Assembly: GCA_026710565.1 (NCBI GenBank)
Contig: JAPOQV010000265.1
Coordinates: 1-11,920 of the forward strand
Length of the DNA: 11,920 nt
Direction of reading: 5' to 3'
Origin: Spirochaetaceae bacterium
GTDB lineage: Bacteria > Spirochaetota > Spirochaetia > SZUA-6 > Bin103
In this document: positions 1 through 11,840 of the stretch, piece after piece
Numbering within the stretch: position 1 is the first letter of the stretch
Layout: every line of letters starts with the position of its first letter
Position numbers and translations under genes: made by a program
Notes under the pieces: model-generated
Seen by the model: the letters and a program-made list of their open reading frames with translations, nothing else
Database searches by the model: none
Told to the model about the DNA's origin: nothing

Positions 1-342
1 CGAGTAGTCGGCGTGAGGGGGATTGGTGAAGCTCAGGATGGTGCCCAGGGTCGGGTCGTCGCCGATGAACGCGTGCACGTAGTCCATGACGGGCTTGGAC
101 GTCAGGTACTCGGCGAACACCGGCTCGTCGAACTCCGGGGCGAGCACGCCGCGGATCGCCCACGGCTCGGTGTTCTCCTCGGTGGACCAGTGGGTGTAGA
201 CGTCGACCTGTCCGGAGCGGACCTTGTGCTTGACGCGGCGCGCGGCGGCGGCCAGCTCGTCGAACATGCCGGGCTCGACCGCGTCATCGGCGATGAAGTA
301 GCCGTCGGTCTCGAACTGCTCGGCCTGCTCACGGGTGGGCAT
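1..342 (-). CDS. Phytanoyl-CoA dioxygenase (PhyH) family protein, N-terminal part, cut by the window edge
   Basis: The 114 codons visible read from an ATG at 342 to the left edge with no stop, so the C-terminal part is missing. The start MPTREQAEQFETDGYFIADD is typical of PhyH-like Fe(II)/2-oxoglutarate oxygenases: a short helix, the F-x-x-x-G-Y-F/V-x-x-x-D element (about residues 10-20), then the helix MFDELAAAARRV. These enzymes hydroxylate small molecules using O2 and 2-oxoglutarate. The iron-binding HxD and distal His lie mostly outside the window. An H-A-D at residues 110-112 is visible, but it may not be the catalytic motif, which in many relatives follows slightly later. An AAGGAG ribosome site 5 bases upstream supports the start. 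It is the third gene of the minus-strand cluster, 41 bases after the bpsA-like gene. The substrate is unknown; the context hints at a polyamine or amide-linked compound. Family confidence is good but not final because only the N-terminus is seen. Confidence 0.8.
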   Translation of the reverse strand, partial: MPTREQAEQFETDGYFIADDAVEPGMFDELAAAARRVKHKVRSGQVDVYTHWSTEENTEPWAIRGVLAPEFDEPVFAEYLTSKPVMDYVHAFIGDDPTLGTILSFTNPPHADYS

Positions 343-347
343 GGGCG

Positions 348-353
348 CTCCTT
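348..353 (-). promoter_or_regulatory. Ribosome binding site of the PhyH-like gene
   Basis: The minus strand reads AAGGAG, then 5 bases, then ATG. This is a good Shine-Dalgarno match. It fixes the dioxygenase start at 342 and argues that this gene is translated on its own, not only by coupling to the bpsA-like gene upstream. Confidence 0.7.
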
Positions 354-383
354 GGGCAACGCTACCACAGCGGGCCGGCGCGC

Positions 384-2063
384 TCAGCGGTGCGCCTCGA
401 CCTGGGAGATGGAGGCGGCGACGTCGTCGATCAATCGCTGCAGAGCGGCGGCGGGCAGATCGGCCAGGTCGCTGTGTGAATGGTCCGAGGCGAGCCGCGA
501 CTCCGAGATGATCCGGCGGGCATCGTTCTTGGTGAGCGCGTGCCCCCGTGTCCTGCTCCATGCGATCAGGGACTCGCGCCACGCGTTGACCAGGCGCGAA
601 CGGGGCCGCGCAAGGATCCCGTGCACCACGTGGATGACGGCGTCATCCTCGCCGTCCGGGGTCCGGCGCTTCAGGAACACCGCGCCCACGTTCCCCTGCT
701 GGAGCCGGTCTGCCACCTCGAAACGGCTTTCGATGAGCCGGCGCACGGGGCCCGGGTGCGCGAACAGGTCGGCCACCGCCCGCTGCTCCGCGCAGACCGC
801 GAGGTGGTCGGCCTGGGAGCGCAGGCAGAGCCGGGCCAGGTAGTCCGCGTGGTTGGGATACAGGATGGCGATGACCGCCTGCCGGCAGCGCTCGAGGGTG
901 CCGGCGGACAGGTAGGCTGACAGGTCCATCCGCTCGGCGGCCGGAACCGCCGCCAACTGTGCCCGGTCGGCGGCGACGGCGACCGCGCGCCCGTGGGTGG
1001 CGAATCGGCCCAGCCGCTCGATCACGGCAGCGGGAATCTCAGGCGCCGGCGACTCCCTGGCCGCGTGTCCTCGGGAATAGATGCTCGCTGTCCCGGTCCA
1101 TCGCTTCGCGGCGGCGCTGCTGCGCCGCGTCGGACGCAGCACGTAAAGATCGCTGCGGTTCCCCAGCGCAGGCGCGTGCCGGTATTCGTTGAATCCCGGC
1201 TCGATGGCTTCGATGACCAGGCGGAGCTCGCCGACCGCGGCCTGGACCTTGAGCGCGAGCGCCGCCTGCTGCTCGCCGACGCCGTAGGCGGCGCAGATCC
1301 TGGAGAAGGTGCGCTCGTTCAGAGCCTGGATGCCGCGCAGGAGAAAGAGCTTCACGCCGGCCGGGGTGTACGGCGGATCGGTGAAGACCAGATCGAACCG
1401 GCCGGCGAGGCTGCGCGGAAGCTCCAGCCGCAGGTCGGCGAAAAAGGTCTCGATCGGCCAGTCGCGACTCCGGCGGACGCCGTCGACGAATTCCAGCACC
1501 CGCTCGTCGACGTCCGCCACGGCGATGTCGACACCGGGCGCAAGGCGGGCGAGGGCGAGCGCGGTCAGGTCGTGGTCGCCGAGCATCAGCACCGTCGCGC
1601 CGGTCAGGTCGAACCGCCGCGACAGGAACAGTGCCCGCTTCACCACGGTGACCGCGGTGGCTGCCACTTGGTCCAGGTGCCGGTTCGGGCCGGGGCGCCC
1701 GGCCAGGTCGGCGACCACCTCGTGCAGCAACGGGTGCCGGCCGGCCGCTTCTTCCCACTGGTCCCGGCGGTCAGGCGGCGGGCCGAACGTCTCCAGAGCG
1801 GCGTCCCGCGACGCGTCCGTGAAGCGAACGCGATCGCCTTCCCGGCATACGAACGGGTGAAGGTGATCGAGTATCTCCGTGACCGCCCGCTGGGAGAGTC
1901 GGCAGCGGGCCACCAGGTCATCCGGCGCTACCGCGCTCCCAAGCTCGTGGACCACCGCGCGAACACGGTCGAACTCCAGCCCCCACCGGTCCCGGAGCAG
2001 CGTGCAGGCCTCGTGGAGACCGGTCGTCGATCCATCGCACGGCCGCGGAGCGCTCTCGGTCAA
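384..2063 (-). CDS. BpsA-like branched-chain polyamine synthase (aminopropyltransferase) with a long C-terminal extension
   Basis: This 559-residue product (TTG start assumed) resembles BpsA, N4-bis(aminopropyl)spermidine synthase, which moves aminopropyl groups from decarboxylated S-adenosylmethionine to spermidine. Residues about 15-90 look like a winged-helix region. The catalytic fold (about 105-312) has RPGPNRHLDQ (123-132), the nucleotide-binding loop LGDHDLTALA (161-170), the acidic ADVDER (183-188), FTDPPYTPAGVKLF (227-240) and the closing GNRSDLYVLR (301-310). From memory most BpsA proteins have GDDDL; the His at 164 is a difference. Residues about 320-559 are extra and I recognise no domain there. 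The TTG at 2063 overlaps the amidase TGA (TTGA), which suggests translational coupling. No start codon farther upstream gives protein-like sequence. DPPY also occurs in nucleic-acid methyltransferases, and the family was once annotated so; the flanking motifs favour BpsA. No speD or speE is in the window. Confidence 0.82.
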   Translation of the reverse strand: MTESAPRPCDGSTTGLHEACTLLRDRWGLEFDRVRAVVHELGSAVAPDDLVARCRLSQRAVTEILDHLHPFVCREGDRVRFTDASRDAALETFGPPPDRRDQWEEAAGRHPLLHEVVADLAGRPGPNRHLDQVAATAVTVVKRALFLSRRFDLTGATVLMLGDHDLTALALARLAPGVDIAVADVDERVLEFVDGVRRSRDWPIETFFADLRLELPRSLAGRFDLVFTDPPYTPAGVKLFLLRGIQALNERTFSRICAAYGVGEQQAALALKVQAAVGELRLVIEAIEPGFNEYRHAPALGNRSDLYVLRPTRRSSAAAKRWTGTASIYSRGHAARESPAPEIPAAVIERLGRFATHGRAVAVAADRAQLAAVPAAERMDLSAYLSAGTLERCRQAVIAILYPNHADYLARLCLRSQADHLAVCAEQRAVADLFAHPGPVRRLIESRFEVADRLQQGNVGAVFLKRRTPDGEDDAVIHVVHGILARPRSRLVNAWRESLIAWSRTRGHALTKNDARRIISESRLASDHSHSDLADLPAAALQRLIDDVAASISQVEAHR

Positions 2064-3529
2064 GAATCGTCCGCCGGAGCGTCCAGGCCGGCCGGACGGG
2101 TGCCTGCCCAGGGGCGGGCCGCCTCGAACGCTGCAGACGCGGCGACCACGGTCATCTCGTCCTCCATGGCGCCCGCGATCTGCAGGCCGATCGGCATCCC
2201 TTCGCCGTCGAAGCCGCAGGGCACGGTGGCGGCGGGGTTTCCGGACAGGTTGAACAGGTAGGTGAACGGCGTGAAGCCGAAGCGGCCGTGGACGACCGGC
2301 TTGCCGCCGACCGTCTGCGGATACTCTCCGATCGGAAACGCCGTGGTGGCGGTCGCCGGCGTCAGCAGCAGGTCGTGCCCGGCGAAGAACCGCGCGGCGT
2401 ACGCCTTGTAGCAACCGATCTTGTTCATGCAGGTCAGGTAGTCGACAGCCTGCGCGCGGCGGCCCTGCTCCAGGTCTTCCGTGAAGTAGCCGGTGAGCAA
2501 CGCGGCCCGTTCCGGGTCGTGGAGTTGCGCGCTCCAGCGCCCGTACGCCCGGATACAGAACATGTCCATGAAGGTGCGGAAGATCGCCTCGTGCGCGTCC
2601 GGGGCGTACTCGACCTCCTCGACCCCGGCGCCGAGCCCCTCGAAGACGCGCGCGGCGGCGGCCACCGCCTCGCGGACCTCGGGATCGCAGCCGGCGCCGC
2701 CCAGGCCGCTGGTGTCGAGCCCGATGCGCAGTCCGGCCACGCCGCGCGGCAACGCCTCCGTGAAGTCAGGCGGCTCGTCCGGCAGGGTGCCGAACTCGGC
2801 GTCGTCGGCCGGCCCCGCCAGCACGTTCAGAAGGATCGCCGCGTCACGGACGTCCCAGGTCATCGGCCCGACCGAGGAGTTGTTGAAGACGCTGCAGGAG
2901 TGCTCGTCCACGTGCTTGCGCGGCACGCGGCCCTGCGTGGCCTTGATGCCGTAGATGCCGGACAGCGAGCCGGGGATGCGGATCGAGCCGCCGCCGTCCG
3001 AGCCCTGCGCGATCGCGGTGATGCCGGCGGCCACCGCGACCGCCGCGCCCCCGCTGGAGCCTCCGGGCGTGCGCGCTGGGTCCCAGGGGTTGCGCGCCGG
3101 CCCGGTCACCCGGTTCTCGGTGGTGCCGTTGTGGCCGTGCTCGGGCGTGTTGGTCTTGCCGACGATGATGCCGCCGGCGGCGCGCACGCGGTCGGTGCAC
3201 ATGGCGTTGGACGCCGCGATACCGTCGTCGACGAGCGAGCCCTGCGACAACCTGAAGCCCTCGACCGCTTCCAGGTCCTTGATCGGCACCGGGATGCCGT
3301 GCAGGGGACCGAGCTCGCGGCCGTCCATGACCACCTGCTCGGCGTCGCGGGCCGCGGTCATGGCGTGGTCGGCCATGACCGTGACGAACCCACCGAGCGA
3401 CCCGTCGAGTCGCTCGATGCGGTCGAGCGTGAACTGCATCAGCTCGACCGGGGACAGTCGGCGGGTGCCGATCAGGTCGCGCAGGACGTGCGCGGGGGTG
3501 TAGGCGAGATCAGGGCTGGACGCTGGCAT
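2060..3529 (-). CDS. Amidase-signature family amidohydrolase
   Basis: This complete 489-residue protein belongs to the amidase signature family, which hydrolyses carboxamides with a Ser-cisSer-Lys triad. The triad can be placed: Lys84 in GIPVPIKDLEAVEGF, the cis-Ser Ser158 in TPGGSSGGAAVAVAAG, and the nucleophile Ser182 in GSDGGGSIRIPGS. The 24-residue spacing between the serines matches the family. The C-terminal core motif NLSGNPAATVPCGF is also present. No signal peptide or membrane segment is seen, so it is probably cytoplasmic. The start is the ATG at 3529, with GGAGGT 9 bases upstream; a nearer ATG at 3536 is out of frame. It is the first gene of the minus-strand cluster, and its TGA overlaps the presumed start of the bpsA-like gene. 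It is unlikely to be GatA because no gatB or gatC is adjacent. The substrate is unknown. An acylated or amide-linked polyamine is one inference from context, and general amide or nitrile salvage is equally possible. Confidence 0.92.
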   Translation of the reverse strand: MPASSPDLAYTPAHVLRDLIGTRRLSPVELMQFTLDRIERLDGSLGGFVTVMADHAMTAARDAEQVVMDGRELGPLHGIPVPIKDLEAVEGFRLSQGSLVDDGIAASNAMCTDRVRAAGGIIVGKTNTPEHGHNGTTENRVTGPARNPWDPARTPGGSSGGAAVAVAAGITAIAQGSDGGGSIRIPGSLSGIYGIKATQGRVPRKHVDEHSCSVFNNSSVGPMTWDVRDAAILLNVLAGPADDAEFGTLPDEPPDFTEALPRGVAGLRIGLDTSGLGGAGCDPEVREAVAAAARVFEGLGAGVEEVEYAPDAHEAIFRTFMDMFCIRAYGRWSAQLHDPERAALLTGYFTEDLEQGRRAQAVDYLTCMNKIGCYKAYAARFFAGHDLLLTPATATTAFPIGEYPQTVGGKPVVHGRFGFTPFTYLFNLSGNPAATVPCGFDGEGMPIGLQIAGAMEDEMTVVAASAAFEAARPWAGTRPAGLDAPADDS

Positions 3530-3538
3530 GGGACATGG

Positions 3539-3544
3539 ACCTCC
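3539..3544 (-). promoter_or_regulatory. Ribosome binding site of the amidase gene
   Basis: The minus strand reads GGAGGT, then 9 bases, then the amidase ATG at 3529. An out-of-frame ATG sits inside the spacer, 2 bases after GGAGGT, too close for good initiation. This decides the start in favour of 3529. Confidence 0.65.
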
Positions 3545-3593
3545 GAATCGGGTTGACGGGCCGGCTTTGTCGACGGGGTTTCCCGTACGCCGC

Positions 3594-3609
3594 CGTTATG
3601 CGTTATCAT
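3594..3609 (+). promoter_or_regulatory. Tandem CGTTAT repeat overlapping a candidate -10 box for gltB
   Basis: CGTTATG (3594-3600) is followed directly by CGTTATC (3601-3607). TATCAT at 3604-3609 matches the -10 consensus at five of six positions, but no convincing -35 lies 16-18 bases upstream. If it is used, transcription would start near 3616 and give a gltB leader of about 86 bases. The tandem repeat could be an activator or repressor site. This is weak evidence by eye only. Confidence 0.25.
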
Positions 3610-3614
3610 GCACC

Positions 3615-3656
3615 ATGGTAGGGCTTACCCGCGGAGCGTCACCCGTCCTGCCATAG
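3615..3656 (+). other. Possible gltB leader: 13-codon mini-ORF whose ends form a stem
   Basis: ATG at 3615 opens a reading frame of 13 codons (MVGLTRGASPVLP) closed by TAG at 3654-3656, 45 bases before gltB. The first eight bases, ATGGTAGG, can pair with CCTGCCAT (3647-3654) with one G-U pair, giving an 8-bp stem around a 24-base loop. There is no Shine-Dalgarno sequence; it could be translated only if leaderless, which would need transcription to start at about 3615. It may be chance. Confidence 0.15.
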
Positions 3657-3664
3657 CGCGCTCC

Positions 3665-3693
3665 AATAAAGGGTTGTAGTACAGTCGGTCCAA
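3665..3693 (-). promoter_or_regulatory. Candidate sigma-70-type promoter for the amidase operon
   Basis: On the minus strand TTGGAC (3693-3688) and TTTATT (3670-3665) are separated by exactly 17 bases. They match three and four of six consensus positions. Transcription would begin near 3657, leaving an untranslated leader of about 128 bases before the amidase ATG. The spacing is ideal but the boxes are mediocre. The -35 box would lie just upstream of the gltB start codon, so the two promoters could interfere. Confidence 0.3.
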
Positions 3694-3701
3694 ATCGAGT
3701 C

Positions 3702-8414
<4,713 letters not shown>

Positions 8415-8441
8415 CCGCGCTTGCCGCGGTCGCACGGAGCC

Positions 8442-9895
<1,454 letters not shown>

Positions 9896-9902
<7 letters not shown>

Positions 9903-9915
9903 CCTGACTTACGGC
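9896..9915. terminator. Perfect inverted repeat holding the stop codons of both convergent genes
   Basis: GCCGTAA (9896-9902) and TTACGGC (9909-9915) are perfect reverse complements around a 6-base loop, CCTGAC. The left arm ends with the gltD TAA; the right arm, read on the other strand, ends with the TAA of the OLD-like gene. The whole gap between the genes is the loop. There is no T-tract on either side, so it is not a standard intrinsic terminator. It might still act as a weak bidirectional terminator or 3'-end stabiliser. The repeat is certain; the role is not. Confidence 0.4.
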
Positions 9916-11564
9916 TCGACTCCGAATGCGCGACAGATCACGTCGAGCTTTTCCACGACCTCCGGATGGATCTCTTCCGGCAGCATCAAGGCGGCTATCT
10001 CGTGGTACCGGGTGTACGGCAGTCCGTGAATGCCGGCCGCTTCCAACAGGGGTTCGAGAAGCTCCGTGCGCGCCTTGGTCACATTGAGATACTGGTGAGT
10101 GCCAAGTGGGTCGCGCGTTACCGCCGGGGGGAGCTGGTCGCGCCAATACGCGAGCATGTCATCGACATGCGCCTGCGCCGTCGCGGCATCGACCTGCCCC
10201 GCTACGAAGCGGGCAAGAGCGTCCGGATGGAGCAGATAACTCTCGATCTCATAGCGCCGCCAGCGGATTCGCTGTAGGCCGGCACCGTTGACTTCGGAGT
10301 CCGGGATCATCGGCCGCGCGTCGCCGTCGCGCAGCTCGAGCCCGGGCAACCCGTCTCGCACGAGCTGCAGGCCGGCGAAGTGGTCGCGCGCGGTGATTCC
10401 CCTGCCGGGCTGACCTTCGCGTACCTGGAACTCGATCGGCTTCCACATCAACTCCGTTGTCAGCAGGCCCAGCGCTCTGTGTTCGAGCGTCCGTGCCCAC
10501 GCACGCAGGATGTTGATGTCGGTGTAGTCCTCGACGTAGAGCACCCCGCGCACGTCGAGCGCCTGCATCACGTCCGCGTTGTCGAGGACGCGCAGGGAGG
10601 TGATGAGGCGGCTGCGCTCGGCGTTGTCGGCGACCAGGCGCGGCTGGCTCAGCGTGACCAGCAGCTCGCGCGGCTCGACGGCGTTGATGACCACTTCGGA
10701 GTGGGTGGCGGCGATGATCTGTGAGCCATGGCGCGCAGCGGCGCTCCGCAGCTCATGGTAGAGGGCATCCTGCAGGATCATGTGCAGGTGGGCGTCCGGT
10801 TCGTCGAGCAACACCACGGCGCCGCGCCGGGTGTTGAGCAGCGTCAGCAGCATCAACACCTGTTGGAAACCGCTGCCCGCGCTCGCCACGTCGAGCGTGG
10901 CTCCGTGCTCGGACATCGCGTATTCGGCGAGAATGTGCGCGCCGGTGGTGTCCGGGGGAAGCAGCCGATAGCCGAACAGGTTGGCGATCGCTATCCGCAG
11001 GGTTTCCCACGCCGCTTCGTCGGCGTTCGCGTCCGCAAGCAAGTTCCGCAGCACTTCTCCCGGACGGCCAAGCCCGAGAAGCTGTTCGACCTTTGGCGCC
11101 TGCAGCACCGGTTCATCCGTACCAACGCCGGTCATCGGTGGTACGAACACCACGTTCAGGTCGATATCCCGGAGCGTATGAGGCGACGTATTCCTTCCAG
11201 GTCGGACGTAGATCTGCTCGGTGCTGTCGGCGATGAACTCCATCGTCACCGCCCACCCCGCGTCGTGGCGCAAGTCGATCTCGATCTGACCGCGATAGTG
11301 GCGGTCCGTCCACAGCAGCTCGAAATTGCGCAGCGGCACCGCGGCAAACGCCTGTCGCGTGATCGGCGCACGCCGGTACCCGTTGCGACGTTGGAAGTCG
11401 TCGAGCTCCCGCCAGCGACGCAGGGCCAGCGCCCAGGACGCGATCGCCTGCAACAGCGTCGTCTTTCCCGTGTTGTTCGGCCCGGCGAGCACGACGTGTC
11501 CCGGCAGGCCGAACTCGATCTCCCGGAACCGCTTGAAACCGGCGATGCGGACAGACCTGATCAT
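9909..11564 (-). CDS. OLD-family protein: ABC-type ATPase with TOPRIM-like nuclease domain
   Basis: The 551-residue product has an N-terminal SMC/ABC-like ATPase: Walker [10 protein letters not shown] (28-36), signature-like SAGSGFQQ (228-235), Walker [13 protein letters not shown] (250-261) and H-loop ATHSE (286-290). A TOPRIM-like half follows: Glu345 in [12 protein letters not shown] at 413-415, and [12 protein letters not shown] (436-447), a pattern I associate with ATPase-TOPRIM proteins of the OLD type. Such proteins are ATP-regulated nucleases, and several act in phage defence. The ATG at 11564 has GGAAG 7 bases upstream and begins [13 protein letters not shown], the usual first strand before Walker A. 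The frame is open farther upstream but is antisense to the trpB remnant. It is convergent with gltD at 6 bases. No UvrD-like helicase partner is visible beside it, so Gabija is not supported; it may act alone. The activity is inferred. Confidence 0.86.
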   Translation of the reverse strand: MIRSVRIAGFKRFREIEFGLPGHVVLAGPNNTGKTTLLQAIASWALALRRWRELDDFQRRNGYRRAPITRQAFAAVPLRNFELLWTDRHYRGQIEIDLRHDAGWAVTMEFIADSTEQIYVRPGRNTSPHTLRDIDLNVVFVPPMTGVGTDEPVLQAPKVEQLLGLGRPGEVLRNLLADANADEAAWETLRIAIANLFGYRLLPPDTTGAHILAEYAMSEHGATLDVASAGSGFQQVLMLLTLLNTRRGAVVLLDEPDAHLHMILQDALYHELRSAAARHGSQIIAATHSEVVINAVEPRELLVTLSQPRLVADNAERSRLITSLRVLDNADVMQALDVRGVLYVEDYTDINILRAWARTLEHRALGLLTTELMWKPIEFQVREGQPGRGITARDHFAGLQLVRDGLPGLELRDGDARPMIPDSEVNGAGLQRIRWRRYEIESYLLHPDALARFVAGQVDAATAQAHVDDMLAYWRDQLPPAVTRDPLGTHQYLNVTKARTELLEPLLEAAGIHGLPYTRYHEIAALMLPEEIHPEVVEKLDVICRAFGVEP

Positions 11565-11635
11565 GCCGCCGCTTCCGTGAGTGGCGTGACCACCAGCAAT
11601 TCGTTGCCTCTCCTGCTTTCGGTCGCTACGGTACC

Positions 11636-11782
11636 ATGCCCGCAGCAGCGCGATGGTGGCTGTACCGGGCTCGGCGCCTGGAGCAGGAGCTCGATACTCC
11701 CGCGCAGCTCTACTACAAGTACGAGGGCGTCTCGCCCGTGGGCTCGCACAAGCCCAACACCGCGGTCGCGCAGGCCTTCTAC
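11636..11782 (+). pseudogene. Fragment of a TrpB2-type tryptophan synthase beta gene
   Basis: In one plus-strand frame the sequence reads [11 protein letters not shown], then [20 protein letters not shown], then VAQAFY. This closely matches the PLP-lysine region of TrpB2-like tryptophan synthase beta chains. The Lys in GSHKPN corresponds to the Schiff-base lysine of the family. Clear similarity begins near 11660. The ATG at 11636 is only the first in-frame ATG, and the preceding residues (MPAAARWW) do not look like TrpB2, so the original N-terminus is missing. At 11783 the frame enters insertion-sequence DNA, adds WSCPAFVDT and stops at 11810-11812. A full protein has more than 400 residues; fewer than 50 remain here. 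The gene is non-functional as seen, although the rest may continue beyond the insertion. Confidence 0.8.
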
Positions 11783-11824
11783 TGGAGTTGCCCCGCTTTC
11801 GTGGACACATAGACAGTGAGGCAC

Positions 11825-11833
11825 GGAGGAGGG
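11825..11833 (+). promoter_or_regulatory. Ribosome binding site of the insertion-sequence OrfA
   Basis: GGAGGAGGG ends 7 bases before the ATG at 11841. This strong Shine-Dalgarno match supports the chosen start. Confidence 0.65.
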
Positions 11834-11840
11834 AGCTACG

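Larger units (their letters stand above)
3530..3701. promoter_or_regulatory. Divergent intergenic region between the amidase operon and gltBD
   Basis: These 172 bases separate two genes read in opposite directions and must hold promoters for both, unless transcription comes from elsewhere. The stretch from about 3594 to 3700 is visibly more AT-rich than the flanking genes. Individual promoter candidates are listed separately. A short inverted repeat, ACGGG-gttt-CCCGT (3573-3586), lies near the amidase side, with no T-tract. No protein-coding gene of normal size is seen here. Confidence 0.7.

Noticed and set aside
2064..2414. Upstream extension of the bpsA-like gene to an ATG at 2414
   Set aside because: The added 117 residues are Arg/Gly-rich shadow sequence overlapping the conserved C-terminal end of the amidase. 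The TTG at 2063 gives a sensible N-terminus.
2060..3529. Calling the amidase GatA (glutamyl-tRNA amidotransferase subunit A)
   Set aside because: The catalytic triad is shared by the whole amidase-signature family, and no gatB or gatC is nearby. The operon context points to a different small-molecule amidase.
993..3556. Two long plus-strand open frames of about 420 codons each opposite the bpsA-like and amidase genes
   Set aside because: They have no recognisable motifs, and the opposite strand encodes proteins with complete catalytic motifs. They are composition shadows.
3573..3586. ACGGG-gttt-CCCGT inverted repeat as a terminator or operator
   Set aside because: The stem is only 5 bp, no T-tract follows on either strand, and short GC inverted repeats are expected by chance here.
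8421..8441. TTG at 8421 as the gltD start
   Set aside because: It adds residues not seen in the family. MGKPTGF at 8442 is the conserved beginning.
9909..11564. A Gabija (GajA/GajB) or PARIS system
   Set aside because: No helicase or second defence gene is adjacent: gltD lies on one side, and a trpB remnant and insertion sequence on the other. Only the single ATPase/TOPRIM gene is supported.
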